From: Streptomyces niveus
GTDB taxonomy: Bacteria > Actinomycetota > Actinomycetes > Streptomycetales > Streptomycetaceae
Direction of reading: 5' to 3'
Assembly (NCBI RefSeq): GCF_001723055.1
Contig: NZ_MDCR01000257.1
Location: forward strand, 20,286-84,285
Length of the DNA: 64,000 bases
Made by a program: the position numbers and the translations under genes. Positions 1-8,300 of the stretch are shown one piece after another. The notes under the pieces were generated by a model. The model was not told the DNA's origin. It made no database searches and saw only the letters and a program-made list of their open reading frames with translations. Every line of letters starts with the position of its first letter. Positions within the stretch are counted from its first letter, which is position 1.

Positions 1-191
1 TCGCCGGCTTCGAGAGCCGAATCCGCGCCGACATGGCGACGGGCGAACTGCCCCCGGACACCGACCCGTCCGCACTCGCCCGGTTCATCGGCGCCATCAT
101 CCAGGGCATGTCCCAGCAGGCGCGCGACGGCGCAACGGGAGCGGCACTCCAGGGCGTCGCCGACGCGGCGATGCACGCCTGGCCCGCCTGA
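1..191 (+). CDS. TetR-family regulator, C-terminal end (partial)
   Basis: The window opens inside a reading frame (codons from base 3) that ends in TGA at 189-191. About 62 residues are visible. The helical stretch with 'FIGAIIQGMSQQARDGA' followed by a short 'ALQGVADAAM' helix resembles the ligand-binding C-terminus of TetR repressors, where 'I.GMS.QA.DGA' is common. The DNA-binding domain lies upstream of the window, so the family call rests on the tail alone. The next gene starts 46 bp downstream on the same strand. Confidence 0.55.
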   Translation, partial: AGFESRIRADMATGELPPDTDPSALARFIGAIIQGMSQQARDGATGAALQGVADAAMHAWPA

Positions 192-237
192 GAAAGCCAC
201 GGACTCCTCGCAGCGGGCCGATCGCTACGATCGCGAC

Positions 238-957
238 GTGTGCGCAAACATCGTGATCGCCGAAGACGACGCCAAACAAGCCGAATTGGTGCGCCGCTAT
301 CTGGAACACGAAGGGCATGCCGTCACGGTCGTCCCCGACGGCCGCGCGGCCCTGGAGGAGGTCCGGCGCGGGGAACCTGACCTGCTCGTTCTCGATGTGA
401 TGATGCCCAGGACCGACGGCCTCGACGTCGTACGCATCCTGCGCGCCGAGTGCCGCGAGGTACTGGTGCTGATGCTGACCGCCCGCAGTACCGAGGACGA
501 TCTGCTGCTCGGTCTGGACCTGGGCGCTGACGACTACATGACCAAGCCGTTCAGTCCACGGGAGTTGACGGCCCGGGTACGGACACTGCTGCGCCGCAAC
601 CGCCGTTCCGCCGCCTCCATCGAGGACGAAGCGCTGTCGGTGGGCGCGCTCCGGATCGACACCGCCCGGCACGAGGTGTCGGTCGCGGGAACACCGGTGG
701 TGTGCACCCCCGGCGAGTTCCGGATCCTCGCCGCGATGGCCATGGAGCCCGACCGGGTCTTCAGCCGGGAGCGGCTTCTGGAGGAACTGCACGGCTTCGA
801 CAAGTACATCAGCAACCGCACCGTCGACGTGCACATCATGCATCTGCGCAAGAAGATCGAGCACGCCCCACGGCGCCCGGCCCGCCTGCTGACCGTGTTC
901 GGCGTCGGATACAAGCTGACGGACCCCGCGAAGGAGGCACGCCATGCGCCGTCGTGA
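238..957 (+). CDS. OmpR/PhoB-family response regulator
   Basis: Cytoplasmic transcription factor of a two-component system, 239 aa. The N-terminal receiver domain (about residues 4-115) has the acidic pair 'EDD', the phosphoacceptor Asp53 in 'LVLDVMMPR', the conserved Thr in 'MLTAR' and the Lys in 'DYMTKPF'. The C-terminal winged-helix domain (about 130-232) ends in the usual 'TVFGVGYKL' hairpin. The start is GTG at 238, which puts the receiver domain at the N-terminus. The histidine kinase gene begins inside its last codons (14-bp overlap), so the two are translationally coupled. The regulated genes are unknown; the secreted protein and sortase downstream are on the same strand. Confidence 0.95.
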   Translation: MCANIVIAEDDAKQAELVRRYLEHEGHAVTVVPDGRAALEEVRRGEPDLLVLDVMMPRTDGLDVVRILRAECREVLVLMLTARSTEDDLLLGLDLGADDYMTKPFSPRELTARVRTLLRRNRRSAASIEDEALSVGALRIDTARHEVSVAGTPVVCTPGEFRILAAMAMEPDRVFSRERLLEELHGFDKYISNRTVDVHIMHLRKKIEHAPRRPARLLTVFGVGYKLTDPAKEARHAPS

Positions 958-2971
958 ACCGGAACGGCGGCGGCGGGAGCGGGGGAGACCGCGGCTGCCT
1001 CTGCGCAGGAGCCTGCTCGGCCGGCTGCTGATCGTGTCGGTGCTGGTGGCGTCGTGCGCGGTCGCCGCCACGGCCTGGCTCGCGGTGCAGACCACCTCCG
1101 GAGCGATCCGGCAGGAGCAGGGACAGGACCTCAGCTCCGACGCGAAGATCTACAACACCCTGCTGGGGTACGCCGCCACCCACCCACGTTGGGAGGACGT
1201 CGAGGACACCGCACGCGAACTGGCCCGGACCTCCCAGCGCCGGATCGTCCTGACCACCGAGGACCGGCGCCCCCTGTTCGACTCCGCCGGTGCTTCGTCC
1301 GTCGCCCCGCTGCCGGCCCAGGCCTCGGCGGTCGTCGACCCGTTGTCCGTCGACACGGTGCTGGTGCCCGATGCCATGACCGCGGGCTCGGACCGCATCG
1401 ATCCCCGGGCCGTGGGCCCCTTCCTGCTGCCCGCGAACGAACGCACCGAGCTGCGGGCGATCACGGAGAAGCAGGTCGCCTGCCTCAACTCGGTGGGCGT
1501 CGCCGCCGATGTGGTCGACGGCCCGAGCGGGCGGCCCCGCATCGAGTTCGTACGGGGCGACACCGACCGCGACCTGGAATTCAAGTGCGTGGCACAGAAC
1601 TCGGGCGCCACCCTGACCGAGAAGAAGGCCCTCGACGAGCTCAACACACTGGCGGACGCCTGTCTGAAACGGCAGGGGCACAAGGGCGCCACCCTCAACC
1701 TCGACCTGTCCTGGGACCGGGGCTACGGCCAGATCACAGCGGCCGAGAAGCAGTCGGCGGAGAAGCAGTCGGCGGAGAAATACCCGAGCGAGAAGTATCC
1801 GGCCGAGAAGAAGGCCGCCGCCGTCGAACGCGGCGACGACCGGGCCATCGCCTCCTGCGTCGGCAGCGCCCGCCGCGAACAGCTCACGGACCATGTCGCC
1901 GCGCCCGCCCTGCTGTTCATCGACGGCACCGGCGCCGTCAGCGTGCCCGGCTTCGATCTCTCACCGTCGAACACCGCGCGCATCGTCGGGGTCACGGCCC
2001 TCGTCCTGGCACTGACCGTGGGCGTCTCGGTGATCGCCGGAGCCCGGCTCGTACGCCCCTTGCACGCCCTCACCGGCGCCGCCCAGCGGATGCGGGACGG
2101 CCTGGACTCGGCGCCGGTGCCCGTCGGCCCGGACAACGAGATCGGACGGCTGGCCGCGGCCTTCAACGACATGGCGGTGCACCGCGCCCGGCTGGAGGAG
2201 CAGCGCAAGGTGATGGTCAGCGACGTCGCCCACGAGCTGCGTACTCCGCTGAGCAACATCCGCGGCTGGCTGGAGGCGGCGCAGGACGGTCTGGCCGACC
2301 CGGACCCGGCGTTCGTCTCCTCGCTCCTCGAAGAAGCGGTCCAGCTTCAGCACATCATCGACGACCTCCAGGACCTGGGCGCGGCCGACGTGGGCGCGCT
2401 CCGGCTGCACCCGGAACCGGTGTACGCCGACGAACTGCTGGGTCAGGTCGCCGCCGCCTACCAGGGGCCGGCCGAGACCGCCGGCGTCACCCTCGGCGTC
2501 GCCACCCCGAAACCCGGCCCGCCCGGACCGACGCTGTACGCCGATCCGGTGCGGCTGCGGCAGGCGGTGAGCAACCTGGTCTCCAACGCCGTACGTCACA
2601 CACCGTCCGGGGGCCGGGTGACCCTGCGTTCGTACCGGACGGGCCCCGGCCACGGGGACGAGGTGGCCCTGGAGGTCTCCGACACCGGCGCCGGAATCCC
2701 GGCGGACGACATCCCGCATGTGTTCGACCGCTTCTGGCGGGCGGAGAAGTCCCGCAACCGGAGTACCGGTGGCAGCGGCCTGGGCCTGGCGATCGTACTC
2801 AAGCTCGCCGAGGCGCAGGGTGGTACGGCGAGCGTCGTGAGCACCGAGGGGAAGGGATCGGTCTTCACCCTGCGACTGCCGCCCGCGCCCGCCGAAGCGC
2901 CCGCCGACGCGACAGCGGCCGAGGCGGCGGCCGGTCCCGACGGCCCTGATCCGATCAACATGACGCTCTGA
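944..2971 (+). CDS. Membrane sensor histidine kinase
   Basis: Partner kinase of the preceding regulator, 675 aa. The order is: a basic N-terminus, TM1 at about residues 28-48, an extracytoplasmic sensor of about 290 residues, TM2 at about 345-366, a HAMP linker, HisKA with phospho-acceptor His430 in 'SDVAHELRTPLSN', and a HATPase_c domain with the N box 'NLVSNAVRH' and G boxes 'DTGAGIP' and 'GGSGLGLAI'. The sensor region is larger than in most OmpR-type kinases. Near residues 266-290 it carries five tandem pentapeptides of the type AEKQS/AEKYP, a highly charged insert. The ligand cannot be told from sequence. Confidence 0.94.
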   Translation: MRRREPERRRRERGRPRLPLRRSLLGRLLIVSVLVASCAVAATAWLAVQTTSGAIRQEQGQDLSSDAKIYNTLLGYAATHPRWEDVEDTARELARTSQRRIVLTTEDRRPLFDSAGASSVAPLPAQASAVVDPLSVDTVLVPDAMTAGSDRIDPRAVGPFLLPANERTELRAITEKQVACLNSVGVAADVVDGPSGRPRIEFVRGDTDRDLEFKCVAQNSGATLTEKKALDELNTLADACLKRQGHKGATLNLDLSWDRGYGQITAAEKQSAEKQSAEKYPSEKYPAEKKAAAVERGDDRAIASCVGSARREQLTDHVAAPALLFIDGTGAVSVPGFDLSPSNTARIVGVTALVLALTVGVSVIAGARLVRPLHALTGAAQRMRDGLDSAPVPVGPDNEIGRLAAAFNDMAVHRARLEEQRKVMVSDVAHELRTPLSNIRGWLEAAQDGLADPDPAFVSSLLEEAVQLQHIIDDLQDLGAADVGALRLHPEPVYADELLGQVAAAYQGPAETAGVTLGVATPKPGPPGPTLYADPVRLRQAVSNLVSNAVRHTPSGGRVTLRSYRTGPGHGDEVALEVSDTGAGIPADDIPHVFDRFWRAEKSRNRSTGGSGLGLAIVLKLAEAQGGTASVVSTEGKGSVFTLRLPPAPAEAPADATAAEAAAGPDGPDPINMTL

Positions 2972-3073
2972 CAGCTTCTTCACAAGTGGTCGCCAGCCTG
3001 GAGCCCAGCCCGGAACCTGGCTGCGAATCGGCATCCAGGCACCACCCAAGCCGGGCTGGAACTGGAGTCGTAC

Positions 3074-3484
3074 ATGTCCCACCGTCACCGTCTGCGCCTC
3101 GTCGTCCTGCCGGCCCTCGTGGCCGGAGCGATGCTCGTCCCGGTCACCGCGGCCGTGGCCTCGGACGGGAAGCCGACGCCGTCCGCGTCGGAGACCGGGA
3201 AGACCACCGCCGAGAAGGAGAAGGAGGACGCCGCGAAGAAGGCCGAGGCGGTCAAGAAGGCCTCGGGCGAAGGGATCTCGAAGGAGGAGGCCGAGAAGAA
3301 GGCGGCGGCCGAGAAGGCCGCGGCGGCCAAGGAGGTCCCGCGCGGTGGCGTCGCCGCCGGCGAGGCCCCGGCCACGGACTCCGGGGCGACCACCCTCGCA
3401 GGCTCGGCCGCCGGGGCGCTGCTCCTCGCGGGCGCCGGCACCTACGTGGTACGTCGCCGCTCCGCCGCGCGGCGCGAGATCTGA
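3074..3484 (+). CDS. Small secreted membrane-anchored protein, Lys/Glu/Ala-rich
   Basis: 136 aa. It has an N-terminal signal peptide (basic start, hydrophobic core 'LVVLPALVAGAMLVPVTAA', Ala-x-Ala site), a central charged stretch rich in A, E and K likely to form a helical stalk, a C-terminal hydrophobic helix ('LAGSAAGALLLAGAGTYVV') and a basic tail 'RRRSAARRE'. This is the layout of a sortase substrate, but I see no LPxTG or LAxTG motif before the last helix. A class F sortase gene follows 150 bp downstream on the same strand. It could be an unconventional substrate or simply a C-terminally membrane-anchored protein. ATG follows 'ctggagtcgtac'; the ribosome site is weak. Confidence 0.7.
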   Translation: MSHRHRLRLVVLPALVAGAMLVPVTAAVASDGKPTPSASETGKTTAEKEKEDAAKKAEAVKKASGEGISKEEAEKKAAAEKAAAAKEVPRGGVAAGEAPATDSGATTLAGSAAGALLLAGAGTYVVRRRSAARREI

Positions 3485-3633
3485 CCCGGCGCGACAGTGG
3501 CGCCGCCCTTTCACGGGGCGGCGCCCACCCGCGCCGGCCCACGGCGCCCGCCCCGCCCATCCGGCCCGACGGCCCGACGGCCCGACGATCCGACGCCCCG
3601 ACAGACCCCGACCGCCCTGTTCTGGAGCCCGCT

Positions 3634-4242
3634 GTGCCCCCTGCCCGCCTCGCTCTCGCCACACCCGCGGTGCTGCTCATCGCGCTGACCGGCTGCTCGT
3701 CCACGCCGGACACCGCCACCCCGGTCGCCGCCACCGGCGCGAGCGCCGATGCCGACGCCGGGACCCCATCGCCCCGCGCTCCCAAGGGAGTTGGACGGCC
3801 CGCGACTCCCGTCGAGGTCTCCATCCCCTCCATCGGCGTCACGAGTGATCTGATGGAACTCGGCCTCAACCCGGACGGAACCGTCGAGGTACCGCCGCCC
3901 GAGAAGGGCATGACCGCCGGCTGGTACACCGGCGGCGCCACGCCCGGCGAAGCCGGTGCGGCCGTCATCATCGGCCACAACGACACCCGGTTCGGCAAGG
4001 CCGTCTTCCACGACCTCAAGAAGATCACCAAGGGCGCGGACATCACCGTCGGCGACAGCCGGGGGAAGTCGGCGCGCTTCACCGTCACGGACACCGAGAG
4101 CGTCGGCAAGGACTCCTTCCCCACCGACAAGGTGTACGGCCCCACGGCCGACCGCGCCCTGCGACTGATCACCTGCGACGGTGACTTCGACGCGGAGGGC
4201 CACCCGGTGAACAACCTCATCGTCTACGCGACGCTGGCCTGA
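3634..4242 (+). CDS. Class F sortase, predicted lipoprotein
   Basis: Cysteine transpeptidase, 202 aa. The frame is open further upstream, but GTG at 3634 gives a clean lipoprotein signal with the lipobox LTGC (lipidated Cys21), followed by a Thr/Ala-rich linker. The sortase beta-barrel runs from 'PVEVSIPSIGV' to the end. Catalytic residues visible are His115 in 'VIIGHNDTR', Cys181 in 'LITCDGD' and the Arg just before the Leu-Ile-Thr strand. Class F enzymes of actinomycetes have this compact catalytic core and unknown natural substrates. The small secreted protein immediately upstream is the obvious candidate partner. Confidence 0.88.
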   Translation: MPPARLALATPAVLLIALTGCSSTPDTATPVAATGASADADAGTPSPRAPKGVGRPATPVEVSIPSIGVTSDLMELGLNPDGTVEVPPPEKGMTAGWYTGGATPGEAGAAVIIGHNDTRFGKAVFHDLKKITKGADITVGDSRGKSARFTVTDTESVGKDSFPTDKVYGPTADRALRLITCDGDFDAEGHPVNNLIVYATLA

Positions 4243-4244
4243 CG

Positions 4245-4263
4245 GCCCGGTGGTCTCCCGGGC
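4245..4263 (+). terminator. Short hairpin after the sortase gene
   Basis: Arms GCCCGG/CCGGGC with a 7-nt loop directly follow the sortase stop codon. It is GC-rich with no T tract, so it is only a possible terminator. Confidence 0.35.
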
Positions 4264-4314
4264 GCGTGCCGTGTCCTGCCGCCCGGCCGCCCCGCCGACG
4301 GTTAGTTTCGGTCC

Positions 4315-4812
4315 ATGCCTCCGTTCTCGCCCGCCTATCTCCTCCACAAATTGCTGAGCAACGAGCGGTGGCGGCGGCTGCATGTGAAGGCGTCCATGTG
4401 GGCGGCCGTGGGCGTCGTTCTGGTGATGCTGATCGGCTCCTGGATCATCGTCCCGTGCGAGGCGTCGGCGCCCCGTGCGACCATCACGTCGTTCCCGCTC
4501 GCGCTGTGGTGGTCCATCGAGACCGCGACGACCGTCGGGTACGGGGACCTGTATCCGGTCACGGCGGCCGGGCGCGTCATCGCGGCGATCGTGATGCTCG
4601 TCGGGATCGCCGTGTTCAGCATCGTCACCGCCTCCCTCGCCACCTGGTTCGTCGGCACCGCCGCGCGCCGCGCCCGCCAGGCGGCACAGGCGCTGGAACA
4701 CGCCGAGGCACGGGGGAGGGCCGACGCCGATCTGGAACTGCGGGCGCTGCACGCCCGCTTCGACCGGCTCGAGCACCTGATCACCCGCGACGGCGGCCCT
4801 GGCGACCGGTAG
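4315..4812 (+). CDS. kcsA: KcsA-type potassium channel
   Basis: Integral membrane K+ channel subunit, 165 aa, close in length to Streptomyces KcsA (160 aa). It has an amphipathic N-terminal helix, TM1 ('MWAAVGVVLVMLIGSW'), a pore helix 'LWWSIETATT', the selectivity filter TVGYGD at residues 73-78 followed by 'LYPVT', TM2 ('IAAIVMLVGIAVFSIVTASLATWFVG') and a cytoplasmic helix rich in Arg/Glu/His containing 'ALHARFDRLE'. These elements match KcsA nearly one for one. The turret between TM1 and the pore helix is slightly different and contains a Cys. It is monocistronic, with a hairpin terminator directly downstream. Confidence 0.95.
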   Translation: MPPFSPAYLLHKLLSNERWRRLHVKASMWAAVGVVLVMLIGSWIIVPCEASAPRATITSFPLALWWSIETATTVGYGDLYPVTAAGRVIAAIVMLVGIAVFSIVTASLATWFVGTAARRARQAAQALEHAEARGRADADLELRALHARFDRLEHLITRDGGPGDR

Positions 4813-4816
4813 GAAC

Positions 4817-4842
4817 GCGCCCCGCGCCGTGGCCCGGGGCGC
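4817..4842. terminator. Bidirectional terminator hairpin between converging genes
   Basis: A perfect 8-bp inverted repeat (GCGCCCCG/CGGGGCGC, 10-nt loop) sits in the 44-bp gap between the convergent kcsA and DUF4913 genes. It can serve both strands. No T tract is present, which is normal in this GC range. Confidence 0.6.
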
Positions 4843-4856
4843 TCGCGGCGACGGGA

Positions 4857-5312
4857 TCAGTCGAGCGAGAACGGGTCCCTTCCGCCCGGCTCCCGCTGGT
4901 CAAGGAAAAGCCCTTCCGGCGGGTCCATGACCGGAAGCGGCCGGGGGTCCTGATGGCCGTCGGCGCAGTTGGCGAACGGCCCCGTGACGGGGTCCAACAG
5001 GGCACGCAGGTGCGGGTCGGCGTGGTTGAGCCACCAGCTGGACAGTCCCATGCCGGCGTCCCAGCGGAGCGCCTCCCAGGCGCGCCACACGGAGTCCAGC
5101 CGGGACAACGCCTGGGCGTGCCGGTACCACTCCGGGCACCACACCTGCCCGGAAGCGGCGTTGGGACGCTGGACGAAGTAGATGAACCGGTCGGTGACGA
5201 ACTCGTTGACGTTCCCGTAGAACAGTCCGGCCGCACGCTCGGCGCTCTCCTCGTCCTGCCGGATGTCCTCGGCGGACTCGCCACGCCCCTCGTCATGGAG
5301 TGGTGATGTCAC
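4857..5312 (-). CDS. DUF4913-domain protein
   Basis: Predicted soluble protein of 151 aa with a DUF4913 domain over the C-terminal two thirds: 'FVTDRFIYFVQRP', 'WCPEWYRHAQALSRLDSVWR' and 'WWLNHADPHLRALLDP' are its hallmark blocks. The frame is open to an ATG at 5375 and another at 5342, but GTG at 5312 is preferred: it has a GAGGAG ribosome site 9 nt upstream and lies 4 bp after the stop of the upstream gene. DUF4913 proteins are frequent in Streptomyces, often near mobile or conjugation genes; their function is unknown. Co-transcription with the protease/NTPase gene suggests a shared role. Confidence 0.82.
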   Translation of the reverse strand: MTSPLHDEGRGESAEDIRQDEESAERAAGLFYGNVNEFVTDRFIYFVQRPNAASGQVWCPEWYRHAQALSRLDSVWRAWEALRWDAGMGLSSWWLNHADPHLRALLDPVTGPFANCADGHQDPRPLPVMDPPEGLFLDQREPGGRDPFSLD

Positions 5313-5316
5313 GGCG

Positions 5317-8300
5317 TCATGCTCCTCTGCGTATCTGTACATCGATGGCTTCGGCGTGCCTGCCCGTACGGTCAAGGGCTTTCGCGAGAACCGCGACCGC
5401 CCATCTCAGATCGGCCTGCCTGTCCGGGGACCGTTCGACCACGCCCTGGTAGAGCCGGACGGACCGCCGCGCGGGCTCCAGGGCCCGGACGGCCAGACGT
5501 CCGTCGTGGCGACCACACAGACTCAGCGTGCCGGCCAGGCGACCGAGAAGGAACGCGGTCCGATCCGGTGGCTCGTCCGTCCGACCGGCCAACGTCCGGC
5601 ACAGCTCCTCAGCCTCGACCGCGGTGCGCCAGGCAGCAGCTGTCTCCCCTGCCATCGCCCGTCCGTCGGCCAGCCTCAGCAGAGCGCGGCACAGGGGGCG
5701 CTCCTGGTCGGCCGGTGCGGTGACCAACAGCCGTCGCCGGACGCTCACTTCGGTCTCCGAGACGCGTACGGCCTCGCGGAAGCGGCTTGTCGCCAGCAAC
5801 GCACGGCTCAGCTCCGCGGCGGTGCCGGCCAGCCATATCTCTTGCGTCACGTCCTCGGCCGCGAGCTCCAACTGCAGTTGGTAGGCCTCCCGCAGGGCCC
5901 GAACCGCCCGCTCGGTCGTTGCCCAGTGTGTGCCGTAACTGGTGCCGAGGTCGTGCAGACAGGAGGCCAGCCCCCGGCGTCCCTCCTCGTTGACACGGGA
6001 GTGCCGGCGGTAGTGCGGCAGTGCCTGGCGCAGCAGGATCCGGACCGCGATATGCCGGTCGTGGTTCCAGTACAGACTGGAGCCGTCGTGGAGGCTGCGG
6101 GCGTAGTCCTCCGTGTAGAGCTGGCCGTAGTCACTGAGACGGCGCTGGATGTCGAGGGCCTGGTTGAGGGCGGTCAGCGTGTCCGCCGGGCGACCGACGG
6201 CGTCGTAGGCGTACGCGAGGCTGAGAGCGGTGGAGCCCTGCCCGTTCAAATCGCTCGCGCTGAGCGGCAGTTCCGCCTGCGCGTAGATCGCGAGAGCTTC
6301 CTCGAAGAGCTCCACCGCCGTGTGATGCTCCCCCGCCTCGACGTGGAAGCGGGCAAGGGTGTGCACCGACCTGGCCAGGCTGGGCTGCTCGGTCGCGTAC
6401 GGACCGCGCGCCAGCTCCCGGCGATGGCCGATGGCCTCCGCGATGGATGCCAGCGCCGCCCGCCGATCTCCGGAGTCGAGCTGATCCCAGGCGAGGTTGT
6501 GCCACATCTGGGCCAGCGAGGAGAGGTGAACGCGCGGCAGGTCGCGAGCCTGCGGGCGCAGAAGTTCGATGGCCTCCTCCAGGAGCGCCGTCGACTCGGC
6601 GCGCGAGGAGCCGTGGGTGTCGACGGACAGACCCAGCAGGGCGCGCGCGAGGTCGGCGGTATAGGCGTCCGGGTTCTCCCGTGCCAGTCGGCGCGAGGTC
6701 TTTGCCGCCTCCTGGCTCGGCGACAGGGTCTCCGCGTGCCGCTGGAAGCGCCAGAGGGCCGTGCTCCGTGCCACCAGCGCGTTGGGCAGCAGGAGCGGTT
6801 CCAGATCGGGGCGCCGTTTGGTCAGCTCGCGGGCTCGCCGGACAGCTTCGGCCGTGTGGTCGTCGGACCGGGCGATCTGGTCGAAGGGGACCGCCTCCGG
6901 GTCGAGTTGCCAGACCACCCGGGACTGGTTGATCAGCGCCCGCACCAGCCCGCGTTCGCGCCTCTCCTCCTCTTCGTCGCCGTCCTCCTCCGCCGGCGCG
7001 CGGAAGAGGTCGAGCGCCCGGTGGCCGGCGTCGTACGCGGCCGGCAGCCGTCCCGTCATACGCAGGGCGTGCGACTGCACCAGCAGCGAGTCGGCCCACT
7101 CCGTACGGAGCGTGGCCGCCCCGTCGTCGGCGGCCAGTCGGCCGCGAATCGCCGCCGCCTCGTCGGCCGCCTGCCGGGCGTCGTCCCAGTCGCCGATCGC
7201 GAGATGCCGCTCGGCCACGTGGTGCAGGGCCCAGGCGCGGTCCCGGAGCGCCTGCGGCGTGTGGTCCGTCGTGGGACACAGCCGGGCCAGTTCACGGGCG
7301 ACGTCGAGCGCGTAGTCGCGCAGCACATGGGACTTCTCCGGCAGGGTGTCGGAGTGGGCACGCAGTACGCCTGCGGTCAGCGGCACGTCGTCGGGCACGG
7401 ACCGCAGCACCTGGCGCAACTGCCCGATGACGGCGTGCGCCCGGTCCGCCCGGTCCTCGTTGGCGTGGGCCACGGCCGACCGCGCCAGCACGGTCAGGAT
7501 CTGTACGCGCTGATGGTCCGGGGCCCGCGCGAACAGCCTCAACAGGAGTCCGCCGTCGGCGACGACCTGCTCGGAGGCGTGGTACTCCGCCAGCCGGTCC
7601 GGCTCCAGTTGACCCCAGTAGCGGTCCTCGGTCGGCGGATACAGGTCGCGCAGCCACGCGGCGATGTCCCCGGTCAGGCTGGGGAGTTCGTCGGGCAGCA
7701 GGCGGGCCAGGGTCTCGCGCGCCTCCAACTCGTCGCGCGCGGGGCACAGTACGGCCGCCGCCACCGCCTGCGCGCGCAGACCCTCCCGGCGCTCCCTGCT
7801 CCAGCGGGCGGTGTCCGACCAGTACCGCTCCTCGTGCCCCAGGAGCTGGTCCTCCACGGTGATCTCCTCCTCCCGGGGATCCCGTACGTGACGCAGCAGC
7901 GTCGCCAGGGCCGCCATCTGCACGGCCAGCGCCGTCTCGGCCCCCGGTGCCCCTCGCGGCCGGCCGGCGGGCAGGGCGTCCGCCACCCGGGCCCAGTCGA
8001 CGTTCCCGTCGGTCACCTCCGCCAGGCGGCCGGAGAGGTCCCGGGCCGCCGTACGGAACGCGTGTTCCCGTTCGTCGGGGGCGGGGCTGAGCGCGTGCAG
8101 TCTGATCTCCCGCACCGCGCCGGTCGCCCGGATCCAGGAGCCGCGCGAGCGGGCGAGCAGCAGCAGCCGGACCGGATGCCTGGCCTCGGCCGTCCGCTCC
8201 CGGAGCTCCCTGACCAGCTCGGGCCGGGTCTCCGCGTAATCGACGACCAGGAGCAGCGGGTGCTGGACGGTACGCAGCGCGTCCAGATCGCCGTGCGTCC

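Noticed and set aside
2986..3633. A long N-terminal extension of the sortase frame
   Set aside because: The region is Arg/Pro-rich and overlaps the upstream secreted protein gene. GTG 3634 gives a proper lipoprotein signal.
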